DNA from: Selaginella moellendorffii
Taxonomy: Eukaryota; Streptophyta; Lycopodiopsida; Selaginellales; Selaginellaceae
Length of the DNA stretch: 64,000 nucleotides
Assembly (NCBI RefSeq): GCF_000143415.4
Contig: NW_003314434.1
Span: forward strand, 104,008-168,007
Direction: 5' to 3'
Below the pieces are notes generated by a model, which searched no databases, was not told where the DNA came from, and saw only the letters and a program-made list of their open reading frames with translations. This document shows positions 22,801-36,159 of this stretch, piece by piece. Numbering within the stretch: position 1 is the stretch's first letter; each line of letters opens with the position of its first letter. The position numbers and the translations under genes were made by a program.

Positions 22801-25800
22801 ACCTTCCAGTAAATACATGCTCTCGGACACCCAAGATGGTCGGCACTTGTCTGTCCGGTTTCTTGTGGGGAGGGCGGAATTCCTCAAGTAAGTTTCGCAT
22901 TTTTAAAGCCTCCTCAAAGTAATTGTCCTAGACGGAAACAATTATCAAAACGGTAAAGATTAAGTTATTGCATAGGTCACTTGATTCATGTCAATTGTTT
23001 GCAATGCTTCTCCACGGGTAAAGATGATGGCATGGTTTTGGTTTTCCGGCTTTCCCTCGCCGATGCGAAAATCACCGGGAAGCTCAATGCTGTATATTGT
23101 CTAAAAAGAAAAAAATGAAAATAAAAATAAGAAAGAAGCGACAATCGAGTATTACTTTTATATCTTTCCCATCAAGCATTGCAAGCTTGGATGAATGCGT
23201 TTTCCCATCGTTTCCTACGTCGATATATGCCACTCTTAAAAGTGGATGCCTGTATCACAGAATTCATGTTAGTTCACAAAATCATGGATATTATACTTCT
23301 TCATCAAAAAGTTGATGTCATTTGCTTTAGTGTGCTTGGTTTTTATAAATTCGCCGTATCTTTGAGCAGCTACAATATACGTGAACTTTTGCGCAGGCAC
23401 GAGGTCTGTGCAATCCAAGTTTAAGTAGCTGCCAAAAGAAAATCGTCGATTAACCAACCTATTAACTCATCACCGTCGCCCCCGGTATGTTGAAACTTCA
23501 AGGCATCATAATAATACATCATTCCTCGAACTGCATACGAAAGATATTGCACAAATCAACAATCAAAGTGATTGAATGTGCACTTACCCGTCCTTGCCAA
23601 AGTCTGGCCACGATATGAAGCCCAAAGTCGGATTTCGTCGTCGTCCTCAGGAAGGCTTTTCTTCCCTATCCTTTTCTTCTCCATCCTTTCGTTAAAATTC
23701 TCCCATTCGTCTGCAACACCATGCTAGCATGCTATCTATAATTCAGCTCACATACCTGAGTAGACAAGCTGGAGATAATATAGCGTGGTAATCCCATCTT
23801 TGTTTTTCGTATGAAGGTCGTTTGTGCTATATACAACTTCCTCATCCAGATATGGTGTCAAAACGCTGCAAGCAGAAGAATATTAAATTTTTTTTGAAGA
23901 GAACACGCCTGTAAAAAGCACCTGAAAGATAGCATTCGATCAACCGATGGAGGCTTTGGCATTTTCATGAGCAACGAGTTGCCAAAGAATAGAAGCCGGC
24001 GTCGGGCTTCTCCGTTTCTAGGAACGTCTAAGACATTTGTTGTCCCGTTTAGCATTTTCTCAAGTCGAAGCTTTTCCACACTCAAAGTGTTCAGCTCCTG
24101 ATCCTGCAAGATAAGTATCAGGGACTGCTTTCTAACGCAAGAAATTTCACTCACATTCCAGTTTACGTGGAGAGTCTTGTCATCCAGCAGATTTTGAACC
24201 ATAGGACTCGTTATCGGTATCCGCATTTTAAGCAGATGAGTAGCTTCCTCGTTGTATATGCCATGTTTCCAGTTATTATAGTACTTTTCTTTCAACTCGT
24301 TCGTCCTATATAGGCAATTGAGGGCCAAGTTCCAATATGGAGCTAACATTACCACACGCCAAGCCGGTCAAGGATTTCTCCAACGGTGAAGAATATTTCT
24401 TTGATAGCATCTCGGAGATAGCCTTCTTTGCTGAGACTTCTTAAAAGCTCGTTATGGTCTTTTCTATCAGCCAATGACACAGCAAGTTGCACCTTATTCC
24501 ACAAGAAGATCATATCAAAAACGAGTTTACTGATTCCTAAAGAGGTTACCTCATTGACTACAATAAAAAGAGGCCACCTGTTAACGTTAACCGCACCGTT
24601 TCCAATTGTAAATTCTTTTGGTGGCGGCATTACGAACAGCTCTTTCTCACTGGAACACAAACAGGCCATGAAAAAAAGAAGTGATAGAATTGTGAGAACT
24701 TTACTTGTCACTTAAGTAGTCTTCCTCTCGCAATTTACTGATCAGCTCATTCCAGCACTTGTAAAAAACAGGTTCTCCAGAACCCTCAACTAATCGTTTT
24801 TCAAAATGTTTTGGCATCCTGCGAAACTGCTTGGCAAACATATACATTGACCTCATCTGAAGAGAAAATCACTTTCATAGTTAGCTGGTACCATTTAAAA
24901 CCTGGCATTACCTCTCCAAGGTGGGCGATACCACCAGTTACGCAGCCAAGAATAGCGGAAAATACGACATACCAAATCTGCGTGTCAAGGAAATAAATCT
25001 GCGATGCAATGCATTCCAATTTTAGTACCTTCATCAAAGTATGAAAACATATACTTTCCAGGACTACTGGTGTCCACAAGGCGGCAACGGTGAGAATGTT
25101 GTAATGGTCTGCCGAAGAATCAAGAGAAAATTAAGCTTGGAACAGGACGTGCATGCTCATACTCTTGGAAATAAAGTCGTGCCAAACATAATTCGCATCT
25201 CTCATCATGATAATAGAGCGCGTTGGCTTAACCAAAGGTACTATCTGAAGGCAATTCGATAAGTAATCGTGGCATAAATAAAAAAAAACCTTGAAACTTC
25301 TCACTTGTGTCTTATAGCTAACAAAAAACTTGGCAGCGAGCAGAACTATCCAAAAGGACGCGTACCTGACATCACGAATTGACATAGAAAGGAGGACTAG
25401 AATAGACATTATACATACTTAAGGAAATCCAATGGTCTTACTTGCATGCCACTCCCGATAAAGTACCTTTCCTGTTTTACACTTCTTAGAGCTTACCAAA
25501 AGCAAATTACAAACCTTGAATATCCATTTGAGCCATGTAACAGATTTCCCTTTATCAGTGGGGAAAAAGCTCAAGAGGGAGTGGCCGATTGCATGAGCCA
25601 AATGCGCTACGAGATAAAATGACGCCACATACTCGTAAATCTTAAAATAGTCGACAGAAGTTTCAGGTTCATTTTCTTGAAAGCTCTTGCTGGAAACGAG
25701 GGGTAAGAAAACGTATCAGAAACATTCCTTACATAGAAAGAAAGGTTTGGATCCCTGTTGCAACACCGTAGAAAAGAAACTGGAGAGCAATCCTCACATT

Positions 25801-27099
25801 GTGCTTTACATAAGCACCATAGGTAAAGACGATGTCGAGAGTGGCTGCACACGAAGTGTAAGATCTTAATAAAAGCCAAAGGCTTCTGGCTTACACTGGA
25901 AAAACATCAAGAAGGCATGAGTAGGACCAAAAAGTAAAAGGTATTTGAGCTTAAGGCTTTGAGTGAACGCAATTATAAGCAGGGCCTGTGGACATTACCA
26001 GATTACAAGTTCAATACACCAAAGTGGCACCAACCTGCAGCATGATTGTGAAGAAAATCCAAAGCCTGTGAAAGCTATGGAAAATATGAAGAAAAGTGCG
26101 ATGCTCGATAAAATTGACTTTTTTCTTGCGTCGCCATTTCTCTAATCCGGGGACTGTTATGACCAAAGAAAGATTGTTATCATCCCATGTGAAGACTTTC
26201 AAGCACTGAGAGGACCTGGAAACAACAAACAGCTTTGGTACAAAGAATTATGAAAATTACCAACCAGAATAGCTCGTTCAGATCATCGTAGTTTGCAATC
26301 CTTCTATGAGAAATAATGGGACTTGGTTTGCGATCTTTTTCCTCCTTCAAAATCGAATAGACGGGCGTAATCACGCTCTCGAGAAACCCATTTTTGGCTT
26401 TGGCATTATGCCGAATTATACTTGTTTTCATCTGCAAAAGAAATAGTAATGAAACACAAGTGATCTACTTCTCTGGTGAAGAACCTTGTGGAAGATAAAA
26501 CAAAGGCATTCGGGCATAAATCTTAAGTTCGCCGCTTCTCCCCATATCAGCAAGTACAAGCACAAGGACATTAGATGATCGTCGCCTTTGAAACTGTAAT
26601 GAAGGTGGTGAAGCGACCATAGAAAAAAAGTTTTAGATACCTGTGCTGATCAGATTTAGAGTGCTTATCATCAATCCGAGATTTAGAGTGCTCATCATCA
26701 ATCCAAGACTTAGAGTGCGTATACCAACTCTTGTAATTCTCTAAAGTCTTATTCGCAAGGTGACGAATGGCGGAACTGATATCTTTTTCGTGCGTGTTGG
26801 CAATCAACTGGATAATGTGCTCGCGCTGATTCCTCACATTGTCTTCCTGGAACTGGAGCTGTCATCCATCGTCACTGGGCAAAAAGAAAATCCTGACCTG
26901 GAACTTACAAACGTCTCTGAGGTAATCCAGTATGTCCTCATCTTTTGTGTCATCTATTATCGATTCTCTGACTGTCTTGAGCTTCTTCTTGACGCTGTCT
27001 TCCACCTTGAAAACGAAACGATTAAGCCCGCCGCTGGATCGATCGAAGAAATACCTCGAGCAATTTGCTAGCGTGATCCGTTGCCGAGCTCGCGGCCAT
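19880..27099 (-). CDS. Callose synthase (GSL8/GSL10-like) fused in frame to AlaRS C-terminal domain
   Basis: About 40 small exons. Callose synthases (GT48) make beta-1,3-glucan at the plasma membrane and cell plate. Family blocks occur in order: [161 protein letters not shown] and [17 protein letters not shown]. Instead of stopping there, the same exon continues through ETIGRQRALDLN into VLRVDVGLDTTALREG, then IFSVDSVARKVLVCAGVP and GSNVDGISKAMLIAEEHA, the C-Ala domain of plant AlaRS. The N-terminus is about 300 residues shorter than its plus-strand paralogue. The start is either 27099 (MAASSATDH, spliced) or 27137. One intron at 21733 uses a GC donor. Confidence 0.82.
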
Positions 27100-27329
27100 C
27101 GCTCCGGCGCCTCGACGATCACTCGGCGAGGAATCATCGAAATAAATAGGATACCCTTAGGGCGCTCGCTTTCCCGCCTCGCTACTCAAAGAGAGCTTTA
27201 CTTCCAATAGACACTTCCTCCATGTGGCGGAATATTCGCGGGCTTAACTAGTGAAAGAATGGTTAAAAGGAAAATTCGGGAGCGTGGCAAAAAAGAGAAA
27301 CGCATCAAACGTACCTGGATGGATGCTTC

Positions 27330-27516
27330 TGTCAGTGTCAAGAGTCCGCGTAGGGAGGACCTCTCGATCCGACGGCCACGAGCTCCTTAAAACGGCTTCC
27401 TGGCAATGGACGGCTGGAGATTGGGATCTCGCGTTGCGTACAATGCGCGCCCGCTCTTTCCTATCCGGAATGTACAAGTCGCCAAAATCAACGGCAGGGA
27501 TTTCCCTTCGACAGTG
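27330..27516 (-). pseudogene. Possible fragment of a 2-oxoglutarate/Fe(II) dioxygenase N-terminus
   Basis: One minus-strand frame reads EIPAVDFGDLYIPDRKERA followed by RIVRNARSQ. It resembles the start of the DIOX_N domain of plant 2-ODDs (IPxIDFxDL...RxxIVxxI). After that the match stops and no catalytic HxD...H part is present. It lies inside the 0.5-kb spacer between the two divergent callose synthases, so it is probably a stray exon remnant. The assignment rests on about 25 residues. Confidence 0.3.
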
Positions 27517-27615
27517 ATCTTTTCAAATGGCTCGAGCTGCTGAGAAGCTCGCCCAGACGAGTAGCATTTTGTCATGTTTTAGGTTTTCCTAGATCGGGGC
27601 AGGCGGCCGGCAGAA

Positions 27616-30600
27616 ATGGCGTGGCAGAAGGCGCTATCCAACTGGGAGAGGCTTGTGGATGCAGCGCTCCGGCGCGAGCAGCTGCGAGGAACATCAGGTC
27701 TAGCCAGCGAGGGATCGGGCATCGGTGCCACCAGCGATGCGGTGCCGCCATCGCTGCTGCGGGAGACCAACATCGAGACAATATTACAGGCTGCCGACGA
27801 GATCCAAGCTGACAATCCCAGCGTCTCTAGAATCTGTGAGTTCGTGGTGATTTTCATGACTATACTTTCTGAGCTGATGAGGCGCTTCTGGCTGGTCGAA
27901 TTCTTCTCAGTGTGTGAGTATGCTTACACTCTAGCTCAGAACCTGGACCCCAAGAGCGAAGGGAGAGGAGTCCTCCAGTTCAAGACGGGCCTAAAGTCGG
28001 TTATCAAGGTACGCGGCTTCTCTGGTGTTTGTGGGTTTTTTGAGAGGTTTAAGTTACAGCAAAAACTGTCGAGAAAAGAGGGAGAAAGGATCGATCGCAG
28101 TCAGGATATCTCTTTGCTTTGGGAATACTACAAGTACTACCGGCAGAAGCACAACGTTGATGAGCTAAAAGAGCAGGGAAGACAATGGAGAGCAGCTGGG
28201 GACATAGATGCTCAACCGGGAGAGTAAGTTGGTGCTTTTATGTAGCATCTGGGTTTAAACAGTCACATTGAATTTCTTAGATTGAAGATCCAGACGGAAA
28301 GATCGAAAAGGGTCTTCGAAACTTTAAGAGTTTTGAAAGAGGTGCTCGAGGCTCTCACGCAGGCATCGCCAGAAGCAGCAGCCAATATCTCGGAGGAGGT
28401 AAAGTCTGTTTAAATGACGCCACATTCTGAATCGTACTTCGCTATATCAGATGAAAAGAATGATGGAGTCGGATGCTGCAAAAGTGGAAGAATTTAAGCC
28501 TTACAACATTCTTCCTTTGGAGGCTCCTGGAGTAGCAGACGCAATCATATTACTTCCAGAGGTGGAACATACTTTTGCTTTTCTTTATTTTCTTTTCAAA
28601 TGTTCTCGTGGAATACAGGTAAGGGGAGCGATTTCGGCGGTGGAATACACTAGCGACCTTCCTCAGCTACCTCAAAATTACTCCAAACCAAAGCACAGGC
28701 CTATCGATATTTTTGATTTGCTGCACTTCATCTTCGGATTTCAGGTACTCTAGTGCTATTGTGACTCCTCGTGAGTTCCTCCCTCTGGTGTTTATAGACG
28801 GACAATGTAATCAACCAACGGGAGCATCTCCTTCTTTTGCTTGCCAACAGTCAATCAAAATTAGAGGTCTTACACGACAAGGATACAGTAAGATGAATTC
28901 GCGCTCATTTATGATGCGCTGAGCTATTTATTTTTACGCAGCAATTAGATGAAGAGGCGGTCACCCGTGTTTTTGATAGAACCCTGGCAAATTACAACAG
29001 ATGGTGCTCTTTTGTTAGAGCAAGGCCAGTCACTGCGAGGTGTGCAAGTTATCCGTTTTATAAAAGGCCATGCTGCTTACCTTTGTATTTGTATTTTCTA
29101 CAGAGCTCACAATAGGCAAAGAAAGGTGCTCTTGGTATCCTTGTATTTTCTTATTTGGGGCGAAGCGGCCAACTTGAGGTTTTTACCCGAATGCCTTTGC
29201 TACATTTTTCACATGGTCGGTGTGTTTTTCTGTTTTACTTCATTTTTATCTGCGATCACATTTCAGATGACTGAAGAGCTTTACACGATATTGGATGGTC
29301 AACTTGCACAAAGATCAAAAATGTTGACAAACGATTCGGAATACGGGTTCCTTCACAGCGTCGTTTCACCAATTTATGAATTGCTTTCGGCGGTATTACG
29401 TCATCTTCTTGTTGTCTTACGTTTTTCTGAGAATGCTCGCAGGAAGCAGCGAACACGAACGATGGCAAAGCTTCTCATGCTGCAAGTAGAAACTATGACG
29501 ACTTTAATGAGTACTTCTGGTCTGTATCATTTTCTACCACTGACTTCAATTTTTTCATTTCCTTGCTTTCCCTGTGTAGGTCGCATAAGTGTTTTGAGCT
29601 TCATTGGCCATGGAAAAGAAACGGGTCATTCTTCTTGCGACCGAAACCGAAGAAAAGGAATGTGAGTTTTACGTTTTCTGGTGTTTACTATTTTCTAATT
29701 GTTATTGATTAGACTAATCCCGATCTACAATATCGAAAAGGTAGATACGGAGGGAAAGTGCTGTTTGTGGAACATCGGACATTTATACATATGTATCACA
29801 GCTTTCACCGTCTATGGATATTTCTGGTTCTAATGCTTCAGGTTTGAATAATGCCCGGTTTGGTCCGTTCTTTTGATATTTTTATTTAATAGGCCTTGAC
29901 AATCTTCGCATTTCACGAAAATCTTCATCTCGTCACGATAAAGAGGCTACTCAGCCTTGGCCCCACATATGTGGTGATGAAATTTGCACAATGTACGTTC
30001 ATGATGTGTTTCTCCTTGCTAAATTCTCGGGTTTGTGAAGGTGTATTTGATGTTATATTGTTGTACGGAGCATACTCAAGCACCAGCAGATCGGTTCTTC
30101 TAAGAATACTCTTTCGATTCTTGTTCTTCGGCGCGTCAGCTGCTCTTCTTACGATACTTTACGTGTAAGCTTGTTAAAAGTTGATTCTTATCTCTAAACC
30201 AATAAACCTCTAACAACTAACACGAGTTGCTTTTCCAGCCAAGTTCTCAACGAAACGAGCCAGGGTGTATCAGACTCCTCATATTTTAAAATCTACCTTC
30301 TCATAATTGGTGTTTACGCGGCCTTTCACTTTTTTATCAGTGTCATCATGCGCTTGCCTTTCTGCTATCGTGCCGTTTCTGGCCTTGGAGAAGGAGGATT
30401 TGTTCATTTCATTAAGTGGGTCCATCAGGTTTGTCTTCTTCATTTCCTCTATGGAATCCTTACTTCGTGCCGTAGGAGCGTTACTACGTTGGCCGTGGGC
30501 TATATGAATCAGCTGCTGACTTCCTCAGGTACAAAGCTTGTTATGACTTTTGTTGTGCTTATTCATTTCACAGATACTTCGTCTTTTGGATTGTTGTTCT

Positions 30601-33600
30601 GGGAGCAAAGTTTTCCTTCGCGTATTTCCTACTGGTAAAATTCTCTATTCTGTGGCTCCTTTAACTTCGTATATCATAGATACGTCCGCTAGTAAGACCA
30701 TCACGAGCTATAGTTGATGTCAGAACCATCACTTACGACTGGCACGATTTCGTTTCAAAGGGTATGTTTTCTCAGTTGATACAGTCACTAACCGCTGTTT
30801 TATGACAGGAAATCACAATGCTCTGACCCTCGTTTCACTTTGGGCTCCTGTAATACTGGTAACTAAGAACTTTAAACTGTGTTGAGATATTTTTTCTCTA
30901 ACGGATTTCTGTAGATTTACTTTTTGGATACACAAATATGGTATACGGTGTTGTCTGCGCTCGTAGGTGGCCTTAGTGGTGCAAAAGACCGTCTTGGAGA
31001 AGTAAGTTAATTGATTTTCCTTTACGTGGCAGCTTTTGCTTACTAACTATTTTTGTAATAGATTCGTTCCATTACTATGTTGCGTAGGCGCTTTGAAAGT
31101 TTTCCACGAGCTTTTGTAGAAACACTAGTTTCCTCAAAACTGAAAGAAACGTGAGAACTTTTAGTTTTCTTTATTTTTATTAACTTCGTACGTAATTTTG
31201 TTCGTATCTCGCAGAGTTCCAACTATTCCCCCGAGCATGAACTTGACAAATGATGTAAGCCCGACAGCTATTGTTCACTACTCATAGTTTGCATCTTTTT
31301 TAGGATCTTGGAAATAAAGTCAATGCAGCAAAGTTTGCTCCGTTTTGGAATGAGTTTATACTCAGCCTTCGGGAAGAGGACTATATTAGTGACAGGTATG
31401 TGTCAACTTTTTGACGCCATTTAGTGATTTATTGCTGCAGGGAGAAAGACTTGCTTTTGATGCCGGGAAATAACAGCATTCTGCCTCTAGTACAGTGGCC
31501 GCTTTTTCTCCTCGCTAGTAAGGTTGGTGGTTTCTTCAAATGATTGGCAAATGTTGATTTCTATGAACAGGTCTATATTGCTATCGGTATGGCCGAGGAT
31601 CACAAAGGCAACCAGGACGAGCTCCTCGAGAGGATAAGAAGAGAAGAGTACTTGTATTTTGCCATTGAAGAGATCTATCACAGCGTACAATGGCTTTTAA
31701 AAAGATTGCTGCATGATGAGGCTAAGACTTGGTAATTATGACATTTATTTTGTTTATCTGCTGAAACCATTTTGCAGGATAAGGACTATATTTCAAGATA
31801 TTGATAGTATCATCAACGAGGGACACTTTGTTGCACATTTTAATCTTCAAAAGTTGCATGATATACTGGGTAAAGTGACAACGCTTACGGCCGTTCTGGT
31901 ATGCATACAAGCGTTTGTTAAATTTGACAAAATTTATCATTCTCAGATTCGAGATCAAAGTCCAGAGAATCTCAAATCCGCTGTAAAAGCGTTGCAAGAT
32001 TTGTACGAAACTGTGATGCGTGAATTTTTATCTGTTGAGCTAAGGTTCGTTGCTCCATGCTCTTCATAGTTTTCATTCGCTTTTCGAATTAGGGAGAAAT
32101 ATGAGGGATGGGGAGCATTGGTACAAGCATTACGTGAAGACAGGCTCTTTGGAAGAATTTCCTGGCCTCGTCAGGGCGAAGAGGTTCGTTGTGATCGCGT
32201 GTAGATTTTGTTTTGTTTCTGACCTGAAGTCTCAGCGAGATCAAGTAAAGAGGCTTCACAGCTTACTCTCCCTGAAGGAGTCTGCTGTGAACATTCCTCG
32301 CAATTTGGAGGCTCGTCGTCGTCTTCAGTTTTTCACCAACTCCTTGTTTATGAATATGCCAGCACCGTTACCAGTTCAGAAAATGCTCTCGTTCAGGTAC
32401 ATCACTCAAGATCAAGATCCTTGCTCAAGTGCACTGACGATGGCCAAAAACTTTCAGCGTCTTCACACCTTACTACAGTGAGGACGTGATGTATAGCAAA
32501 GATCAACTTCGGAAAGACAATGAAGACGGTATCAGCATTCTTTTCTATCTGCAAAAGATCTTTCCAGGTTCATTTGGAAGCTTGCTCCTTTCCATCGTCT
32601 AATTAGTTTTCTGCAGATGAGTGGCGTAATTTCCTGGAACGGATAAAAATTACTGAGGCCGAGCTCGAGCGGCAATTAAACAACAAATCTCTTGATCTCA
32701 TTGAGCTCCGTCTCTGGGCATCTTACCGAGGGCAGACTCTTGCTCGAACAGGTACAGATATTTATATTCCTGTTGATTATAATCTCCTTGTGCAGTTAGA
32801 GGAATGATGTACTACCGTAGAGCATTGATACTTCAAAGCTTCCTCGAACAATCTGACATAGGAGGTATGTAAAAAATCGCCTTCGCCACGAAACTGAATG
32901 GTTTGCTGTATCGTACAGATGTGGAGGATGGACTATCTCGTAATCACCAAGATTACTTGCTATCTCGTGGAGCTCGAGCTCAATCCGACTTGAAATTTAC
33001 TTATGTTGTTACTTGTCAAATTTATGGCGAGCAAAAGCACAAGCGAGATCAACGAGCTACAGACATCAATTACTTGATGCAGAAGTAGGCTGGGTAATGG
33101 TATAGTGAAAATATTCACCGTTTTTTTCTTTTGTTTTTGACAGAAACGAAGCCTTGAGGATTGCATACATTGACGTTGTAGAAACTTTAAGAGAAGGGAA
33201 AATCGATAAAGAATACTATTCTAAACTTATCAAAACGGATGCAAGTGGCAAGGACCAGGTACGCTCGCTATGCGTTCAACTTTAATCTAATCAGGTACTA
33301 CAGGATATCTACACTATCAAATTACCGGGAAATCCAAAACTTGGAGAAGGCAAGCCTGAAAATCAAAATCATGCGATTATTTTTACCCGTGGAGATGCAA
33401 TACAAACCATAGATATGAACCAGGTACTACTTTGCATTCATTTTCTCACAGACTTACCATTTTATTTTGCAGGACAACTATTTCGAAGAGGCCCTTAAAA
33501 TGCGAAACCTGCTTCAAGAGTTTGACTCGAACCACGGTTTGCGTCCCCCGTCGATCTTGGGTGTTCGTGAACATGTTTTTACTGGAAGGTTTGTTTACTG

Positions 33601-36031
33601 GTTTTTGAAGGATATTTTACTAACCAGTATGTGTTCTTGCAGTGTATCTTCTTTGGCTTGGTTTATGTCAAGCCAGGAAACTAGTTTTGTTACGCTGGGG
33701 CAAAGGGTTCTTGCAAAGCCTCTGAAGTACGTCTATTCTTGGTAGAACTTGTAGTGTTAACAGTTTTTATGCAGGGTGAGAATGCATTACGGTCATCCAG
33801 ATGTTTTCGATAGAATCTTCCATATAACAAGGGGGGGCATTAGTAAAGCCTCTCGGGTCATAAACATTAGTGAGGATATATTTGCAGGTTTGTTATCAAC
33901 TTTTTTTCCGGTCCCATTCTGTTGTAACTTTTCAGGCTTCAACTCAACTCTGCGGCGTGGTAATATTACACATCACGAGTACATCCAGGTTTGTTTCACA
34001 TTTATTGGTAACATACTCTGATTCCATGAAACATCTTAGGTGGGGAAAGGAAGGGATGTTGGTCTCAACCAGATTGCACTCTTTGAGGCTAAAGTCTCCA
34101 GCGGGAACGGGGAGCAAATGCTTAGCAGGGATGTATACCGTTTGGGTCAGCTTTTTGATTTTTTCAGAATGTTGTCGTTCTTTTATACGACTGTGGGTTA
34201 CTACATTTGCACAATGGTAAGGTCGTACTTGGTTTTTTAAGCTCCATTTGATCTTTGTCTTTCAGTTTACTGTATGGACAGTTTACGCCTTCCTCTATGG
34301 AAAAATATATCTGGTGCGTCAAAAACATTTGAAAGTTTCGTGCAAATTGTAACTTTTCGGAGTTCTTGCAGTCTTTATCTGGTGTCGAAGCGAGCTTGAG
34401 GAACACAGCGGACGTTTTGGATAACACGGCCCTTGAGAGTGCTCTGAATGCTCAATTTCTTTTCCAAATCGGTGTTCTTACGGCAGTACCTATGATTATG
34501 GGGCTTGTATTAGAACAGGGGGTGCTTAAGGTAATGCTCTTTAAAACAGCTTCGATGCTCATCTCTACGTGATCGCAGGCAATCATCAGTTTTATCACAA
34601 TGCAATTGCAACTGTGCTCCGTGTTCTTTACGTTTTCTCTCGGAACGAAATGTCATTATTTTGGTAGAACAATTCTGCATGGCGGTGCCAAGGTTAATGT
34701 TTCCGTTGACGTTTATGTGGTCTCGTCTCTAAAAGTCCTTTTGTTTTTGTTAAGTATCGGGCTACCGGAAGAGGTTTCGTGGTTCGGCACATTCCATTCG
34801 CTGAAAACTATCGGCTTTATTCTCGCAGTCATTTTGTAAAAGGGTACGTTGATTATTTTATCGTGGAAAACGCACTCATTCTTGCTTTGACCAGCCTGGA
34901 AGTCGTTATGCTTTTGATCGTATACATGGCTTATGGTGTTTCAAGTGGAACCAGCTACTTTCTCTTGTCGTTTAGCAGTTGGTTTCTGGCCATTTCGTGG
35001 ATGTATGCTCCCTACTTGTTCAATCCGTCCGGCTTCGAATGGCAAAAGTAAGCACAACTGTAATTTTTCTATGGTTGATTATTCCACTGTCTTCGTCTTA
35101 ACTTCAGAACTGTGGACGACTTCGATGACTGGACGAACTGGCTTTTGTATAAAGGTGGAGTCGGAGTGAAAGGAGAAGAGAGCTGGGAAGCATGGTGGGA
35201 TGAAGAGCAAGTAAGAAACTGTTTAAGCCGCTTTCCCGCAAATCTAACCATTCGTGTGTACCATACCAGGAGCACATTCGCACGTTCAGATCCAGGATCT
35301 TGGAAACAATCCTCAGCTTGCGTTTCTTCATTTTCCAGTACGGTGTCGTCTATAAGCTCCATGTTACCGGAACTAGCACGTCCTTGACGGTAAGCTTACA
35401 CTATCTTTTTGTATCATATTACCGTCTGTTCCTCTTGTTCCAGGCTTATGGCGTCTCTTGGGTGGTATTTGCGGCATTCATACTCTTGTTCAAGGTGAGG
35501 TTCTTCCAGCTTCTTGACAGTGTATTGACGATGAACTCTTCCATTCATTGCTTCTCCAGATTTTCAGCTTGAGCCAGAAGACAGCAACAAACATCCAGTT
35601 GTTTCTCCGGCTAATGCAAGGCGTGATTTTCATCCTTCTCCTCGGCGGCTTAATCGCCGCTATCATCGCGTCGACGCTTACAGTGGGAGACATCTTTGCT
35701 TCCGCCTTGGCCCTCCTTCCAACCGGATGGGGAATCCTCTCGGTAAAAAAAGTCTTAGTTCTTTCCACCATCTTACGTGTGTGAGTTCTTCCAGATTGCT
35801 ATTGCCTGGAGACCGGTCATCAAGTTCCTGGGCCTGTGGAAATCGATGCGTTCTTTGGCTCGTCTCTATGACGCTGGGATGGGAACCGTGATCTTCGTCC
35901 CTGTCGCCATTCTCTCGTGGTTCCCGTTCGTGTCTACCTTCCAGAGCCGGCTCCTCTTCAACCAAGCTTTCAGTCGGGGCCTGGAAATCTCTTTGATCCT
36001 TGCCGGCAACCGCCCCAACACATCGACGTAG
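27616..36031 (+). CDS. Callose synthase, GSL8/GSL10 (CalS9/10) type, full length
   Basis: About 40 exons with introns of 45-80 nt. The N-terminus has the GSL8/10 signature [64 protein letters not shown]. Further blocks include [89 protein letters not shown] and the glucan synthase core ([33 protein letters not shown]). The end carries [58 protein letters not shown] and [17 protein letters not shown] before the stop. This type makes callose at the cell plate and plasmodesmata in Arabidopsis. It is head to head with its truncated paralogue across a 0.5-kb spacer. I saw no frameshift or stop inside the exons. Confidence 0.92.
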
Positions 36032-36159
36032 AGCGCTGCCATTCTTTTCTTTTTGTTTCTGGGTTTTGTAACAACAGATAATCGCGATAGGATATAGAAC
36101 AAGTTTCATATCTAGACTTAGGGTTAGGGCAAAACTGGCGAGGGTTTAAAGCGATAGCA

